The notes under the pieces were generated by a model. The model made no database searches, was not told where the DNA came from, and was given only the letters and a program-made list of their open reading frames with translations. Below are positions 47,345 to 60,033 of a stretch of DNA of 64,000 nt, one piece after another. The stretch is from assembly GCF_042453785.1 (NCBI RefSeq), contig NC_091675.1, positions 6,522,501 to 6,586,500 of the forward strand. The letters are read 5' to 3'. How positions within the stretch are numbered: position 1 is the first letter of the stretch; each line of letters opens with the position of its first letter. Source of the DNA: Malus domestica. Taxonomy: Eukaryota > Streptophyta > Magnoliopsida > Rosales > Rosaceae. The position numbers were made by a program, and so were the translations under genes.

Positions 47345-47720
47345 ACAACAACAACCAAAAAAATACCTCTACTTGTCCGATTATTTGTAAACTTTGTCAT
47401 CCAAAATTCCTAACCCTCCACCATTATTTTTTTCTCCCGAAAGAAACAAGGGAAAACCTTCATTATAGGAGGTCATGCAATTAGAAGCCAAACTAAACGT
47501 AATCCAAATCCACCATGCTTATCACCGGGCCACATACAGACAGTATTGAGAAGGAACTAATATTTACAGGGGAGCATTTTACCCCTCCCAACACAGGTTC
47601 GTGGTAAACCGGAAACATAACCCGCCCTCTCTGCCTTCTTCCTTTCCTCCTGGCAAGACCCCCACTCCATAGCCATATTTCTTTCCAAACCCAGCCATGA
47701 AAATCGTAGCTTTTCCGTCG
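47345..47720 (+). repeat. Duplicated block V2
   Basis: This is the twin of 40450-41300 without the MITE, so it preserves the unoccupied target (TAAACGTAATCC near 47495). A minus-strand frame of 92 codons (47857-47579) runs through it and beyond without a known domain. The related part of V1 does not keep that frame, so coding is doubtful. Confidence 0.65.
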
Positions 47721-48472
47721 AGATCCTCAATCGCCCTCAAAGCGTAGCCTTTGCAACAGCACCTCCACGTCGCCGGTGCCAAACCCTTCTCCATGCCGCC
47801 CATGCCAACTCCTTCAGCTTGACAGTTGCCTCCATCGCCGTTCCACCTTACCTTCAACCAAGAGCATCGTGTATGTCAATTAGTTTTTTTTTGTTTTTTA
47901 GTTTTTAGTTTTTATAAAAATTTTGCTTTTTTAAAAAAAAATTTTAATATAAATTTTAATATTAAATATATTAAAAAGTAATGAACATAACCAACCAAAG
48001 TTTTCATTATGTTGGTTTTTCCGAGATTTTAATTATAATTTTTGAAACAGTTGGATAAGTGTTGTGTTTTGAGAGAACGGACATTATAGGATAACAAAAA
48101 TACCACCCTTGTTTTTATCGTGAATTATATAAGAATGGGGCACGTGCAGACCTCATATACGCCTACCCTTCAAAACTAGGACTAATATCCAGAGGATATG
48201 TTAAGAATCTTGATGCCGTGCCTGTGATCGTTCCAACACAAAAATTTATATTCAATTTTGATGTCATCGTATATAGGAGTTTTTTCAGCGTATTACCAAA
48301 ATATAAAGCAGTATCTTATGTATCATAATGTATAAATAAAAATATTTAAAAAATATTTAAAATGAAACATATCAAAATATATCTTCTATTATATTATAAC
48401 ATGTGTTGTCCTCTGTTGTATTTCGAGTTAGCCTAAAGATTCCTCATTGTATTAAATGTTAGGACTCCCTAT

Positions 48473-48481
48473 TATAAATAG
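48473..48481 (+). promoter_or_regulatory. TATA box of the intact CCD gene
   Basis: TATAAATAG lies 71 bases before the ATG at 48552, a normal leader length for a plant gene. The region 47860-48470 upstream is AT-rich and repeat-poor and probably holds the promoter. Confidence 0.6.
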
Positions 48482-48551
48482 CCCGGAAGTCGGTCTAAGC
48501 AAGATACTATTTCTGATCCTAAACAGTGGTGTTAACTAGGGACGGAGATCC

Positions 48552-48660
48552 ATGGCAAGCTCTGCTTATGCTAACTTACATGCAATTAATGGGTCTTTTC
48601 AAACCCATTTCATATCTCACAGCTTTAATCACCTGAAAACCTCTCTTTCCTTGACTGTTA

Positions 48661-48712
<52 letters not shown>

Positions 48713-51193
48713 TTAGGGTTATGCTTAAATTGACAATTATTTTCTGAACTTGATTTGAGATTTTGTTCATATTACTTTCTGTTTTTCTAGCCTCTACTCA
48801 AAGAGCTGGAGAAATTTTCATTGATAAAGGTGGATGTGTCTAAAAACATGAAAAACGCTTCTGGGAAGTTGTTAGATGCACTCATGAACTCCATGTTCCA
48901 ATTCGTGGACCAACCATTGCTTCCATCTCAGGTTGGTTGTTTTCACACTTCCATCTTGGTACTAATTTCACTCGGTCACCCAAAAGTATTTAGCCTTGTA
49001 AGGTATTTTGAGAATGCAAATCTCACATCAAAAATTTAAGAGACTTTACCAGTGCTTATAAGAAGTTGTTTCTCCCTATATATGCCAATTGATTTCCAAC
49101 TGAGTCCGATCAAGCTAGAGTTATATTTTCATTTTTTTTCAAGCTTAATTATTAGCTATATTTTTTTGCTAGCTAATTAATCAATTTACAGCTTATGAGA
49201 CTGCATGGTCGTATTCCCATAATTTACATTTGATGTGGAAATTTATTTTCCAGCATTACATTAATTAGCACTTCACTACCATGGTCGATGCATTTGATAT
49301 AAATCTATATCACGTTCTTACAGGAAAACTTTGCTCCAGTTGAAGAGATTGGAGACCTTGTTGAGGTCATCTGCACTGAAGGAGAAATTCCCGCTGACTT
49401 TTCTGAGGGTGTGTTCATAAGAAACGGTATGTGCAATGGTATAGTCAAGAATTATTTCGATGGGCAGGCTATAAGCTAAAATTATTACTTCGAAATCAAA
49501 TGCTCAATTTTTTTGTTGGCTACGTAAAGCTATATAATAATAAACTTGAAAGTGGTAATTTGAAGTAAAAAATTTATAGTCTGTTTTCTAGGGGGTGGAT
49601 TGTCTGCCCTCCCATTTCCATACCATTCCCATCTCCTCTTGTTTGTGTGGTCACAGTTAAGCCACGTCAACATTTTATATTAATTTTTTTATAAAAATAA
49701 TAAAACAAAAAGTAATAAGAATATAAAATGTTGACGTGACTTAACCATGACCACACAAAACAGGAGGAGATGGGGAGAGTATGAAAATGGGAGGGCAGAC
49801 AATCCACCTCTGTTTTCTATACTTCTAGCCTTCAAACTTTTAAATGAATAATATAATTAAGGGAACCATATGTGTGGTGTAGAAGTTTTAATTTATTGCT
49901 ATTAAATTAGTATTGGTTAATATGATGAGTTTATTTAACATTAGTTAACTTTTATTTTCCTAAAAACAGCTCTAAAATACAGACTTTTCCTTTGCTAAGT
50001 GGGCTAAGACAATTAAAAATCATAAAATAACCCAAATGACTAGTACTTTTAAGCTTAAAAACTAAAACTCTCCGCTATAGCCTGGAACCTTGTACTTGGC
50101 GTATGTGACCTCCAAACACTTTCTTATTGTTGTTTCTTTATTGCCAAAAACTAATTTTCTTATATGTGACGATTAGCGTTAAATAATAATGGCTTGTGAC
50201 TTAATGTTTGTATTGTTCGTTCTTGACTAATTCCATATTAGCTCAAGTTTTTGAAGTTTAGTGTAACATGGTATCAGAGTTCTCATCATCCGAAATTAGC
50301 TTGATATTGCAATTCATAAAATATATATGATCCTCCGATTAAGTTGAAATAATTATTTGCCACTAGACCAAATGAGATCACTATTAACTCAACGTACATA
50401 TTTTTGTCAGCTTACACTTTCGGGGTCTAGTCCTTATTTAACATATATGTTACATATTTCCAGGAAACAATCCTTTATTTGGAGGTCTGAAATCCGCAGT
50501 TTCAATTTTTGGGCAATCAAACCAGACTTGGGTAGACGGAGAAGGAATGCTTCATGCAGTATACTTTAAAAAAGATCCAAATGGAAGTTGGATTGTCTCG
50601 TACAAGAACAGATATGTTGAGACAGAAACATTTAAGCTAGAGAAACAAATGAATAACAAGCCATGTTTCTTACCAGTCCTAGAAGGAGATGCTTCAGCAG
50701 TTTTAGCAGCGCAGCTTCTAAATGTGGTAGTTATATCGAAAATTACTATTTGTTTGGTGCAAATCATATACATATAACCCTATATCTGCTATTTAAAAAA
50801 AAATTGTTTTCTTACGAGATTGTTTCATAAAGTTGTTTTCTGTCATATTGTGACATTTGTTAGACAATAAGTCTCGCAAGAAAACATTACTTGTGATTTA
50901 GAACTATAATATATGCATCCTTATACGCAGACTATATAATTAAGTTTGTTTTTCTTCTGTAAAATCTCGCAGTTGAGATTTGGCACAGTCAATAAATACT
51001 TTAGCAACACCAATGTTTTTGAGCACTCAGGAAGGGTTTACTCGATTACAGAGGATCACCTGCCTCAAGAGGTGGACATCTCAACCTTAGAAACTCTTTC
51101 TGATTGGGATGTCAATGGTGCTTGGGATCGACCTTTCACTAGCCATCCAAAGGTTTTTTCGTTTCTCCTATGTATTTTCCCATTTACATATAC

Positions 51194-51225
<32 letters not shown>

Positions 51226-53595
51226 ATAGTATTTAATTTGCCTAAAATAGTTAATTATTAATCTTGATTTTAATATGCAATGCAGAAAGCTCCAGGTTCC
51301 GGAGAGTTAGTCATGATGGGGACAGCTGCAAAGAAACCTTACTATGTTCTGGGGGTTATTTCTGGTATTTAATGAATTGGTTTGATTTGTAACTACATTG
51401 TGTTATTTATATATGTTGGAGTTTAAACATGTAATTAATTGGTTTTACTGTTATTTCAGCTGATGGAAAGAAATTGCACAAGGCTGATCTCAAATTCAAA
51501 AGAAGCGTCCTCAGCCATGATATAGGAGTCACGCAGAAGTAAGTGCTATAAAACTATAAATTGACGTTCCCCCACCCCCAGAAAAATAAGAGCCAAATAT
51601 CAATCCTGCAAATTATTAATTACTTTCTATTATAAATACTGATTAAATTGTAAATTTATAACCCTTTTTGTTTGCTGTTCTCTTGGCACCAGGTACAATG
51701 TAATCATTGATCACCCCCTTACCATGGATATAAAGAGACTTGTCATGGGTGGCCCGTAAGTAAAAATACATGTCTGGTTTAGTGGCATTCAAGTATTATA
51801 TGTATATGTTCTGAATTTAAATCTTGTAAGAATTGTTGAATTTAAAAAGAAGTAATATAGCTGTTCTTGTGATATTTTTAATGTGCTCATGTTATATATT
51901 TACACATTTATGTGCATATAGATTAATGAAGTATGAAACGGAAGGGTATGCGAGGATTGGAGTGATGCCACGTTATGGTAATGCAGAGTCAGTCAAATGG
52001 TTTGTGGTACAAACCAATTGCACATTTCACTTTCTCAATTGCTTTGAGGAGGACAATGAGGTAATTAATTAATTAAAACTATAGTGAACTTAATTACAGG
52101 ATGATCAAGATTAAAATTTATTAATATTTACCGTGTTATATATAGTTTATATTTATTGATAAATAAATAATTGCACAGGTTGTTGTGGTGAGGGGATGTA
52201 GGGCTCTCACATCTCTCATACCAGGTCCTGATGAACGAGTTGGTAATTTTGGTAACAAGTTTGAGTGGTTCTCCAAGGGGTTCAATTTTGCACATCATGA
52301 TGATTCTGCGGCAGATGATGATGCTGGAACCGGATATTTCTTTGCTCGTGTATATGAATGGAGACTGAACATGGTGTCTGGGGAAGTTGAGGAGGAGAAA
52401 AATTTAACTGGAACTGAATTTGCCATGGAATTTCCTTTTATCAACGAACGATACACTGGTTTAAAACACAAGTATGGTTATACTCAAGTCATTGATTCTG
52501 TGGCAAGCTCTAACTCTGGTAATTAACGAAAATATAAACTTTACTTGATTCTCAAATTGTTGATGATTTTAAATATTATTGACTTGATATTTATTACTTT
52601 GTATTAGGCTTGGGTAAATTTGGAGCTCTAGCAAAATTATATTTGGATGATCAATCACATTCCACACCATCTGGGGTAACGAATTCATATTTCGTTTTAG
52701 TTTACAGTTTTTTTTTAGTCAAATAATCTAAGGCTCAATTTGGGTGAGAGATTTCTAGGTGCCAAATGGGATGGGCATCAACTTAGTAAGGAATGATTGA
52801 TCCAGAAAATGTTCGAGAGAGGGATATTAGGATTGCCCTTCATGACATGAGCATTGCAAATTAATGCATGTAAGAACGCTTCGTAGAATATAGATATATA
52901 AAACATCTATAGCAGAAGTTGCTAATTTTTTTTTACTTTACATCTTTAAGTCGGGGAGGCCATAAGGCTTCCCCAATTAGACAAAAGATTATTTACCTTA
53001 ATTCCATATTTCTGTGCGAGGTGCAAACTGGAAGCTAAAACCAAATTAGCTTCTCCCAATTCCCATTGTCTTTGACCTAAAGAAAAACCCTTCTCCCATT
53101 GAACATACTCTTAAAAGGCATGACCCCAACAATTTATGAGACTTAGCTTTTGTCCTTATCTCAACAGGAATCCCTTACGTTTTTGTGATTGTTCATATTT
53201 ATATTTGTGATACTGATAATAATAGGATCAGGAGGAAAGATGTAGCGATCAGCAGTGGATAAAGGTGGAATACCATAAGTTTGAGGAGAACAACTTTTGC
53301 AGTGGAAGCGTTTTTGTGCCTAGACATGGAGGCATAGAGGAAGATGATGGTTGGATTGTCACTTTCGTCCACAATGAAAACACTCATGTAACCCAAGTGA
53401 GTTCTGACCCAATTGTAACTTTGTTTTTCTGTATCACATATATATATATATATATATAAACAATTATATATCTTGCTGATGCAGGTTCATGTAATTGATG
53501 CAATGAAGTTTCAGAGTGAACCGATTGTGAAAATCACATTGCCACAGAGGGTGCCATATGGTTTCCATGGGACTTTTGTGTCAATGCTTAATTAG
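48552..53595 (+). CDS. Plastid-type carotenoid cleavage dioxygenase, CCD1-like, 13 exons, 615 aa
   Basis: Exons are 48552-48662, 48791-48931, 49324-49426, 50464-50726, 50973-51152, 51286-51364, 51460-51538, 51693-51755, 51922-52060, 52179-52518, 52608-52675, 53226-53396 and 53485-53595, with GT-AG borders and consistent phases, totalling 1848 bases. The four iron-binding histidines of the RPE65/CCD family are visible: H264 (FTSHPK), H312 (SHDIGVTQ), H376 (CTFHFLN) and H607 (PYGFHGTF). WVDGEGMLH and YETEGYARIGVMPRYG are also family-typical. The first 37 residues are Ser/His/Leu-rich with few acidic residues, like a plastid transit peptide. Such enzymes split carotenoids or apocarotenoids at double bonds using Fe(II) and oxygen. 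The many-intron layout fits CCD1-like rather than CCD4 genes. A transit peptide suggests the CCD1-like clade that includes zaxinone synthase, but substrate and clade need a tree. Confidence 0.93.
48663..48708 (+). repeat. CT microsatellite at the start of CCD intron 1
   Basis: More than twenty uninterrupted CT units begin directly at the splice donor GTCTCTCT. Length variation here could influence recognition of the donor. Confidence 0.85.
49591..49808. mobile_element. Near-palindromic MITE in intron 3 of the intact CCD gene, 218 bp
   Basis: The left arm GGTGGATTGTCTGCCCTCCC and the right arm GGGAGGGCAGACAATCCACC mirror each other, and the pairing continues for about 90 bases per arm. TCTGTTTTCTA is repeated on both sides (49580-49590, 49809-49819), 9-11 bp as in Mutator-type elements. 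Intronic RNA through it would form a long hairpin. Confidence 0.9.
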
Positions 53596-54575
53596 TCAAT
53601 ATTAGTATTAGGCATGGCATAGCTTCACAGAGTCCCATGCATATTCATACTCTCTAGTCTAAGGAAACTTCGCCAATACAAAGGACTGAAACAGAAAAAG
53701 AAAATTACACTTAGTCGGGGACATAAACTTTGTACTTAGTCCTGTGCACATGTGACAGGTGACAGGTTTCATTAGATTAGAGACTCTGGCAGTCAAGTTT
53801 GTTAAAGTTCTCATATTGTGAGTGAAAGATAAGAGTGGTTAGTCTTGTTATTAAGGAGTACTGTGGTTAACAAGCATACGTTCCTTTGTACGTAATTGTA
53901 TCTGTAAGCATCTTCCTATGCACATGGAAATCATCAGTTTATCTCTATGTTTCAATCTCTCTATGTTGTCTCTTTCTAATTTAACATGGTAGAGCCGGGT
54001 TTCTCTCTGTAATTGTATGGTAATCATCTTCTTTTGTATAATGAAATCAGCCTCTCTCTATGCCTCTCTTAACAAAACGTACGTTAATCAGCTGAAGAAT
54101 TTCTTTAATGAGTCAATGACAGCAGATAAAAATAATAATTAGTTGTTGATAGAGGTATGTGTTGATCACATTAATCCGACCTACCCCTCATCAAATGCTC
54201 CCAACCGTATCTTGCTACAATATTGTTTCACCGTTCCACCTTCACCTAATATGGATATAGCAATCAAAACGAACCACCAGCAATATGTTGGCTTATAGAT
54301 CTTATACAAGCCTTTTCTGTTACCCAAATTAATGTTTATGGGATAAGGACGGTGGGGTTGGAACTTGGAAGAGGAAATTCATTAAAGGAAAGTTAGCAAC
54401 TATGTATTGGATCCTACCTACAGATTTTCCAAATCAAAGTATAGTATATATATAGTCATTGATATCTCTAGCATTAAAGAAAAATTAGAAAGTACATAAT
54501 ACATCTACCTTTCTAAATTTTTATGTCTAGCGAGCCTTCCTGCTAATTGCTATAAACCCTAATTCCCTGGATTCC
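53596..54575 (+). other. 3' flank of the CCD gene
   Basis: The presumed 3' UTR follows the stop at 53595. CT-rich tracts (53940-54070) lie further on. No gene is seen between here and the WD40 pseudogene. Confidence 0.45.
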
Positions 54576-55809
54576 ATGGCAAGAAATCTGTCTTTGGCTT
54601 CCTAGATGTAGAAGAAAGTGACGCAATAGAAGACTCCCCCAATGACCTCCCCGACAATGATCACCAAGTCATGTGTGACTTAGGTCTCCAACTGATAATT
54701 GGCAGCCCCTTCAATGTATTCTATCCCCCACACTACAATACTTACCCTAATGCCACCCCCAAGCCCCGAGTCCCCATGGACCCTCTCCCCACTCCAAACT
54801 CCATCCCCTTCACTTCTCTACCACTGCGCATCGCCTCACCCCACCACCGCAAAGGCACCATCTACAGCCTACTCCATTGCAATTTCAAGGCGGCATGGAG
54901 TAGGCTTTACTGGCTCCAAGAGTACCCAAATCTGCGCATGGAGGCAACCAGACTACATGGAGTTTGGATGCCTCCAGGCGACTCCAGCTGAAATAAGAAG
55001 CATTTTGGCTTATAGTAACATGCTTTTCACCACACGCAAAGATCAAAAATCAGAATATGGAATACAGCCTCGGACAATTTTAAATCCAAAAAGTTTTCCT
55101 CCATTTCCAAGAAAAAAAAGGCTTGTTTCCTTTATTTTCAGAAACCAACAAAAACCTAAAACACAAAGAATGTGTTTCCTACTTAGCATATTTATTGTCA
55201 TGCAGAAGGTTTGATATACATCGGCTTACAGGACACAACAGTTAAACCCTGGAGAATTTTAACCGAGAACTGCGTGGACTCGTTTGTGGCACATGAACTG
55301 CAATTATGGTGAACCGATGATGGATGTGTCTTCACTTGCTCCTCTGATGGGTCAGTAAAAATTTGGAAAAGAGTTTTGGGGGAAAAACTCTCAAACTCTC
55401 ACCATGACTGAAATTCCCCATAAACGCTATAGCCCCAAACACTTCATCACTTAACTCTAGTTGCTTCCTCTACTCTGGATCTTCAGATGGAATCATTCAT
55501 TTTTGGAAGAAGGAGAAGTTGCCTGTAGATTTAACCATGGTGGGGTTTTAAAGGGTCACACGTTTGCGGTGCTTTGCCTAGTGGTTGTGGAGGAGTTGAT
55601 ATTTAGTGGGTCAGAGGATACAACAATTAGGGTTTGGAGAAGAGAGGAAGGGAATTGCTTATGAGTGTTTGGCTGTGTTTGATGGGCATAGAGGGCCTGT
55701 CAGGTGTTTGGCTCCTTGTTTAGAGATGGACAAAATTGTAATGAGGTTTTTGGTTTATGGTGCAAGTTTGGACCAGAGTTTTAAGGTCTGGCGTGGGATT
55801 GAACTATAG
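54576..55809 (+). pseudogene. WD40-repeat gene remnant of the JINGUBANG type
   Basis: Pieces of a WD40 protein appear in shifting frames: a Pro/Ser/Thr-rich N-terminal part (54670-54850), then TQICAWRQPDYMEFG and ILAYSNMLFTT (about 54930-55030), a degraded middle with scattered WD pieces (55210-55370), [20 protein letters not shown] (about 55596-55660), FDGHRGPVRCLAPCLEMDK and YGASLDQSFKVWR (55678-55795). Several frameshifts and stops separate them, and there are no introns, as in the intact family members I recall. Known members act in pollen and other tissues as WD40 scaffolds. This copy cannot give a full propeller. Confidence 0.85.
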
Positions 55810-56590
55810 GGACAGGAGTTTATCTAACCCTGTTTTGTCTCCTTCATGGGTTGAGAGGAAGCTGCTTCAAAGGTATTTATTTTCAGTAGGTCATAAAGTA
55901 TCAGAATAATCAATAATTTCTGTAGCTGCACGCAACCTTTTTATTTTATACCAAGAATGATTATGAAAAACATATTTTCCATGCACTTTGTGTATTTGAT
56001 CTTTGTTATTTTAACTAAGTCTTAGAGAAACTACTAGAAGTATATAGAGCCCACTGGTCCGACAAATCTTCATTAACAATTACACCGACATGCAGTATTA
56101 TAGTATTCTCTAAAATTTGATCATGTATTCTCTAAATTTCGACCATGATTGAAGATATTACCATTCCTATTGTTATCAGCCATTTATATTGATTAATTTG
56201 CGCATTGAGATAATTAGCACGAATGATGCTTACTGCAATTAGTATTGTCATAATTTTGGGTAGCTAAATTAAAATTTCATAAGCAATGATTCCAACAATG
56301 TGTACCAACCCATTCATCGCTGTTACTTCCTGACTTCTTTTTTTTTTTCAGCCACTCCAATGCCCATACTGCCACAATGAACAAGGAGATTTGTGAAGCT
56401 TCAGCTTGGTCCACAAAGAAAGGAGGGAAAGACTCGAAATTTTTTACATTAGTTTGAGAATAATGCTACAATTTTGTTGCTTATGCGTGCATGAATGAAA
56501 ATGTGTAAATATATAAAATTGCTTTGGGGTTGAATTATTGAGTTACCCACCCACCAAATACAATAGTTACATAACAAGCAGAGCTGCAGA
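55810..56590. other. Gap between the WD40 pseudogene and the aquaporin gene
   Basis: AT-rich. The part nearest 56590 should contain the 3' UTR of the aquaporin gene (minus strand). Nothing else is seen. Confidence 0.45.
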
Positions 56591-57896
56591 TTAACCTAAC
56601 AAAGCAGCTTCCGCTGTAGGAATTGGGAGATGAGCTTGCCCGATAATGAAGAAATTTTCATAAATGAACCCAGCAAGTCCACCGCCAATCAGAGGACCAA
56701 CCCAATAAACCCAATGGTCAGTCCAATTCCAGCTTACCAAAGCAGGACCAAAGGACCTCGCTGGGTTCATTGAAGCTCCTGAGAAGGCTCCTCCAGCTAG
56801 GATGTTGGCGCCGACAACAAATCCAGTTAATGTAGGGCCTAATCCATTAAGAGATCCTCTTTTGTCGACAATTGTAGCATAGACTGTGAATAGCAAGGAG
56901 AATGTGAGGACAATCTCCCATATCACACCTTCTAAATAGCCCACCCCACTTGCAAGTGAATGAATTGGAGTAGTCTGCCAAAAAAATAACAATTCAATTA
57001 TGTGACATGTAACATGACCATATAAATGAGATTCATGATGAATTTAGATTTGAATAACTACAGCGTGATGAAAAATTCTAAACATACCAATCCACTGAGG
57101 TACTCTAGAAGGTAACAAGCTGCAGCAGCTGCTAACAATTGATCGATCCAGTAGAGTATAGATCGGAAGAGGGTAATATGACCACCAAACAGGAGGCCAA
57201 GAGTGACGGCAGGGTTAAGGTGACCGCCAGATATGTGGCCGGCGGATATCATCACGGCCACAACTAGTGCATGTGTCACAGCTACGGCAAACAACCCCAC
57301 TAGTGCATCTGCTGCTAGCTTATCTGCCCCACCACAACTCAGACGGTTACCATATACATAATATAACCAAAAATACATGACTAGTAATCATGTAGTAAAC
57401 GACAGAGAAATTATGATCTTGGATCTGTGTCCATGATAGTGATGATGAACTACCAAACCCAAACATATTAGTGATTAAACATTAAATATTCGATATAAGA
57501 GTTTTGGTCATTAATCAACGAGAGGTTTTTCCAAGTACTCGGTATTTCACGTGTAGGGTGATTAATTAATAGTTGGAGAGATTATATATTTCCTCGTTTC
57601 TCTTTGAAATTATCTTAATGAACAATTCATGTGGTTTATATGAGATTTGAAATCAGAGATGTTTTCATTAAATGGAATATTTGTAGGTCACGAGACTAAA
57701 TGGTTATTGAAAGACTGTAAAGGATAAAGCAATGGCATATAATTAATTGGGTGTGTGTGTATAAATTACCAGTAGCCATGGCTGATGCAACACCAGCAAA
57801 GACGAAGAGGAAGGTAGTGATAAACTCAACCACAAGAGCTCTCCAGACTTCTGGAAGGGCACCCTCACCGGTGGTTCCCAAGGCTATTTTCGCCAT
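56591..57896 (-). CDS. TIP4;1: Tonoplast intrinsic protein (aquaporin), TIP4 type, 248 aa, 3 exons
   Basis: Minus-strand exons 57896-57770, 57323-57088 and 56974-56591 join in frame to 249 codons including the stop. The six membrane segments and two pore loops of an aquaporin are present, with NPA motifs at residues 79-81 ([10 protein letters not shown]) and 191-193 ([10 protein letters not shown]), His60 in helix 2 and Arg194 after the second [23 protein letters not shown] at the start and [19 protein letters not shown] near the end are TIP hallmarks. The whole reads most like Arabidopsis TIP4;1 as I remember it. It would move water, and perhaps urea, ammonia or glycerol, across the vacuolar membrane. 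The subgroup is by memory, not alignment. Confidence 0.93.
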
Positions 57897-57960
57897 TATA
57901 TGCTCTGGCCTATAGGGTCTCTCGACTTTGCAGTTGCTAGGACAATGAAAATGTATACAC

Positions 57961-57968
57961 TATTTATA
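57961..57968 (-). promoter_or_regulatory. TATA box of the TIP gene
   Basis: TATAAATA on the minus strand ends 65 bases upstream of the ATG at 57896, consistent with a short leader. Confidence 0.55.
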
Positions 57969-60033
57969 AGGATATCAACATTGACGAACCAGATTATATA
58001 TATGTATATATGCGTATCTAGCTGGGTCCAATAATATAACTATTGAGTGCTTCAGACGTTCTCCAATTATCAAGCAAGCCAGATATGACAATATAGCTAG
58101 TCCAATTTCAGTACTATTGGAAATTTGAATGGTAACTTTACCTTGTTTGGCATCAAGATCAGAAAGGAGATACGATATCTTTGTATATAAATTATTTTGT
58201 AAACAAGGATCATCGTCCTCTTCTTTTAAAAAATTAAAATCTTGGAAGGGATTTGTGTTGAAAAAAAAATTAATTAGTTAACTAATTGGTCTATTATTGT
58301 TTACTTTAAGGTACAATGGTATTTGATGTCTTACATTATGTTTGGATGATGGAAATAAATTTGAGATTTTAACAAAAGTCAGAATTTATAAATTGATATA
58401 CACCAAATCCTTTGTTTGGATTCATACACATATAAATTTGGAATTTCCTGGTGGAAAAAGAACTTGGAATTTGGGACCTACAATTCTCAAGTTTAAATTC
58501 TATGTAAATAGATGTCATTTTCCAATTTCTATGAGTGAGAGTTTAAAAATAACAATTTATGTATTCAAATTCCGTTGTTTTTTTAGGTTAACCAAACAAG
58601 AAAATTTACAAATTCTAGATAACAAAATTCCGTCATTTTGAAATTCTTTAGTAATCTTAAATTTCCTCATCCAAGGATTAAACTTGTGTTCCTTACCCAT
58701 AAGGATTAAAGTTTACAAATAATGTTCTAATTTGTTTTAGGATTAGTTCTCAATTTATAAATACACTTTTTGTAACTCGTAAAAGATAATATGGCAAAAT
58801 GTAGTACTATGATAATGTAGCCGTCTATGCACATGAAAAAAACCTTAGTAACACATTCATGTAATTGTAGCCAAAACTAAAAAGCTATATTAGTGTGCTA
58901 TTCCACCTTCTACTCCCTAATTTGTTTTCTCGGTTTGCAGTGTGTTTCTTCTGTAACTCTTAAGCATAAAAAATAGGGTTTGAGTTTTGATAGTGCCATG
59001 CACCAACCCTCTGTGATCCCATCATCCGAAAAGCCGAGATTAATGGATAAAAGTTAAAACAATTGCGATATTCTAATATTATTAGTGTCCTCTGAGTGTG
59101 CACTTTGTGTCCTCTTCTTCCATATATGCATTTCCTTTACGTGATTATATATATTATATATGGCCAACTGACATTAAATAAATAGTAAAATAGTTTCAAT
59201 TATTGATGGTTTCAAGGATTATTTTTGTTGCATTATCCTTTAGTGAACATTAATTTCGATCGTAAATATGAACTGATACTATATATATATGTTAGTTATC
59301 AGCGGAAACTTAGGCTTATTCAGTTATTCACATAATTATGTAAAAGGTTTATCTACCAAAAGTTCAAAATTATATACTATAATAACATTGCTGTCTGTGC
59401 AGCTGTGGCCAAACTATATAGATAATTTGCAAGAAAATGAACTATTAAATAAACGTTCATTAAACCAAAGGGATATACACAAAGGCCACCTCCAAAGACC
59501 CAAGCCGAATGCTAACATAACCCTGACCCATACACAACCCTAATGCAGAAAAAAAAAGACACAAAAAAGCAAAATTCCCAGCTGAAGGAGGCCGACGGTA
59601 CCCGCCGCGGTAACCCCATGTAAATCAGCCAGCCAACCCCAAGTTGCCAGAATCGCCCAATTTCCCTCACAACCCTAGCCATCCTGATGAACATCTCTTA
59701 AGTAGCCATGTAGTTTTAGCATTACGGCAAAACGAAGTTTTAAACTCATTATTATTAAGGGAGGACCAAAACTACTACAATAACTTAAAAGAAGATTTAA
59801 ACTCAGAACGCATAAGAATCAAGCATTATGTCTATTAGAATATTAAGGACTCATTTGGTAAGTGCTTTTAAATGACTGAAAGCACTTTTTAGATAAAATG
59901 TTTTTGAGTTTCAAAAGTACTTGAAGCGCTTTATGCTAAAAGCACCAGTTATGTGCTTCTTGTTGTAAGCACTTAAAGTGATTTTCCAGATTCAACTTGC
60001 ATTTTTACTAGAGTTTGATTTCAAAAATATTTT
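57969..60033. other. Intergenic DNA between the divergent TIP and glyoxalase genes
   Basis: The two genes point away from each other, so this stretch and the next kilobase hold both promoters. The frame at 58342-58641 has no recognisable domain. A short GC-rich patch lies near 59590-59640. No other gene is seen. Confidence 0.45.

Noticed and set aside
47579..47857. Minus-strand frame of 92 codons with Gly/Cys-rich content
   Set aside because: The related duplicate at 41220-41300 does not maintain the frame and no family was recognised, so coding is not supported.
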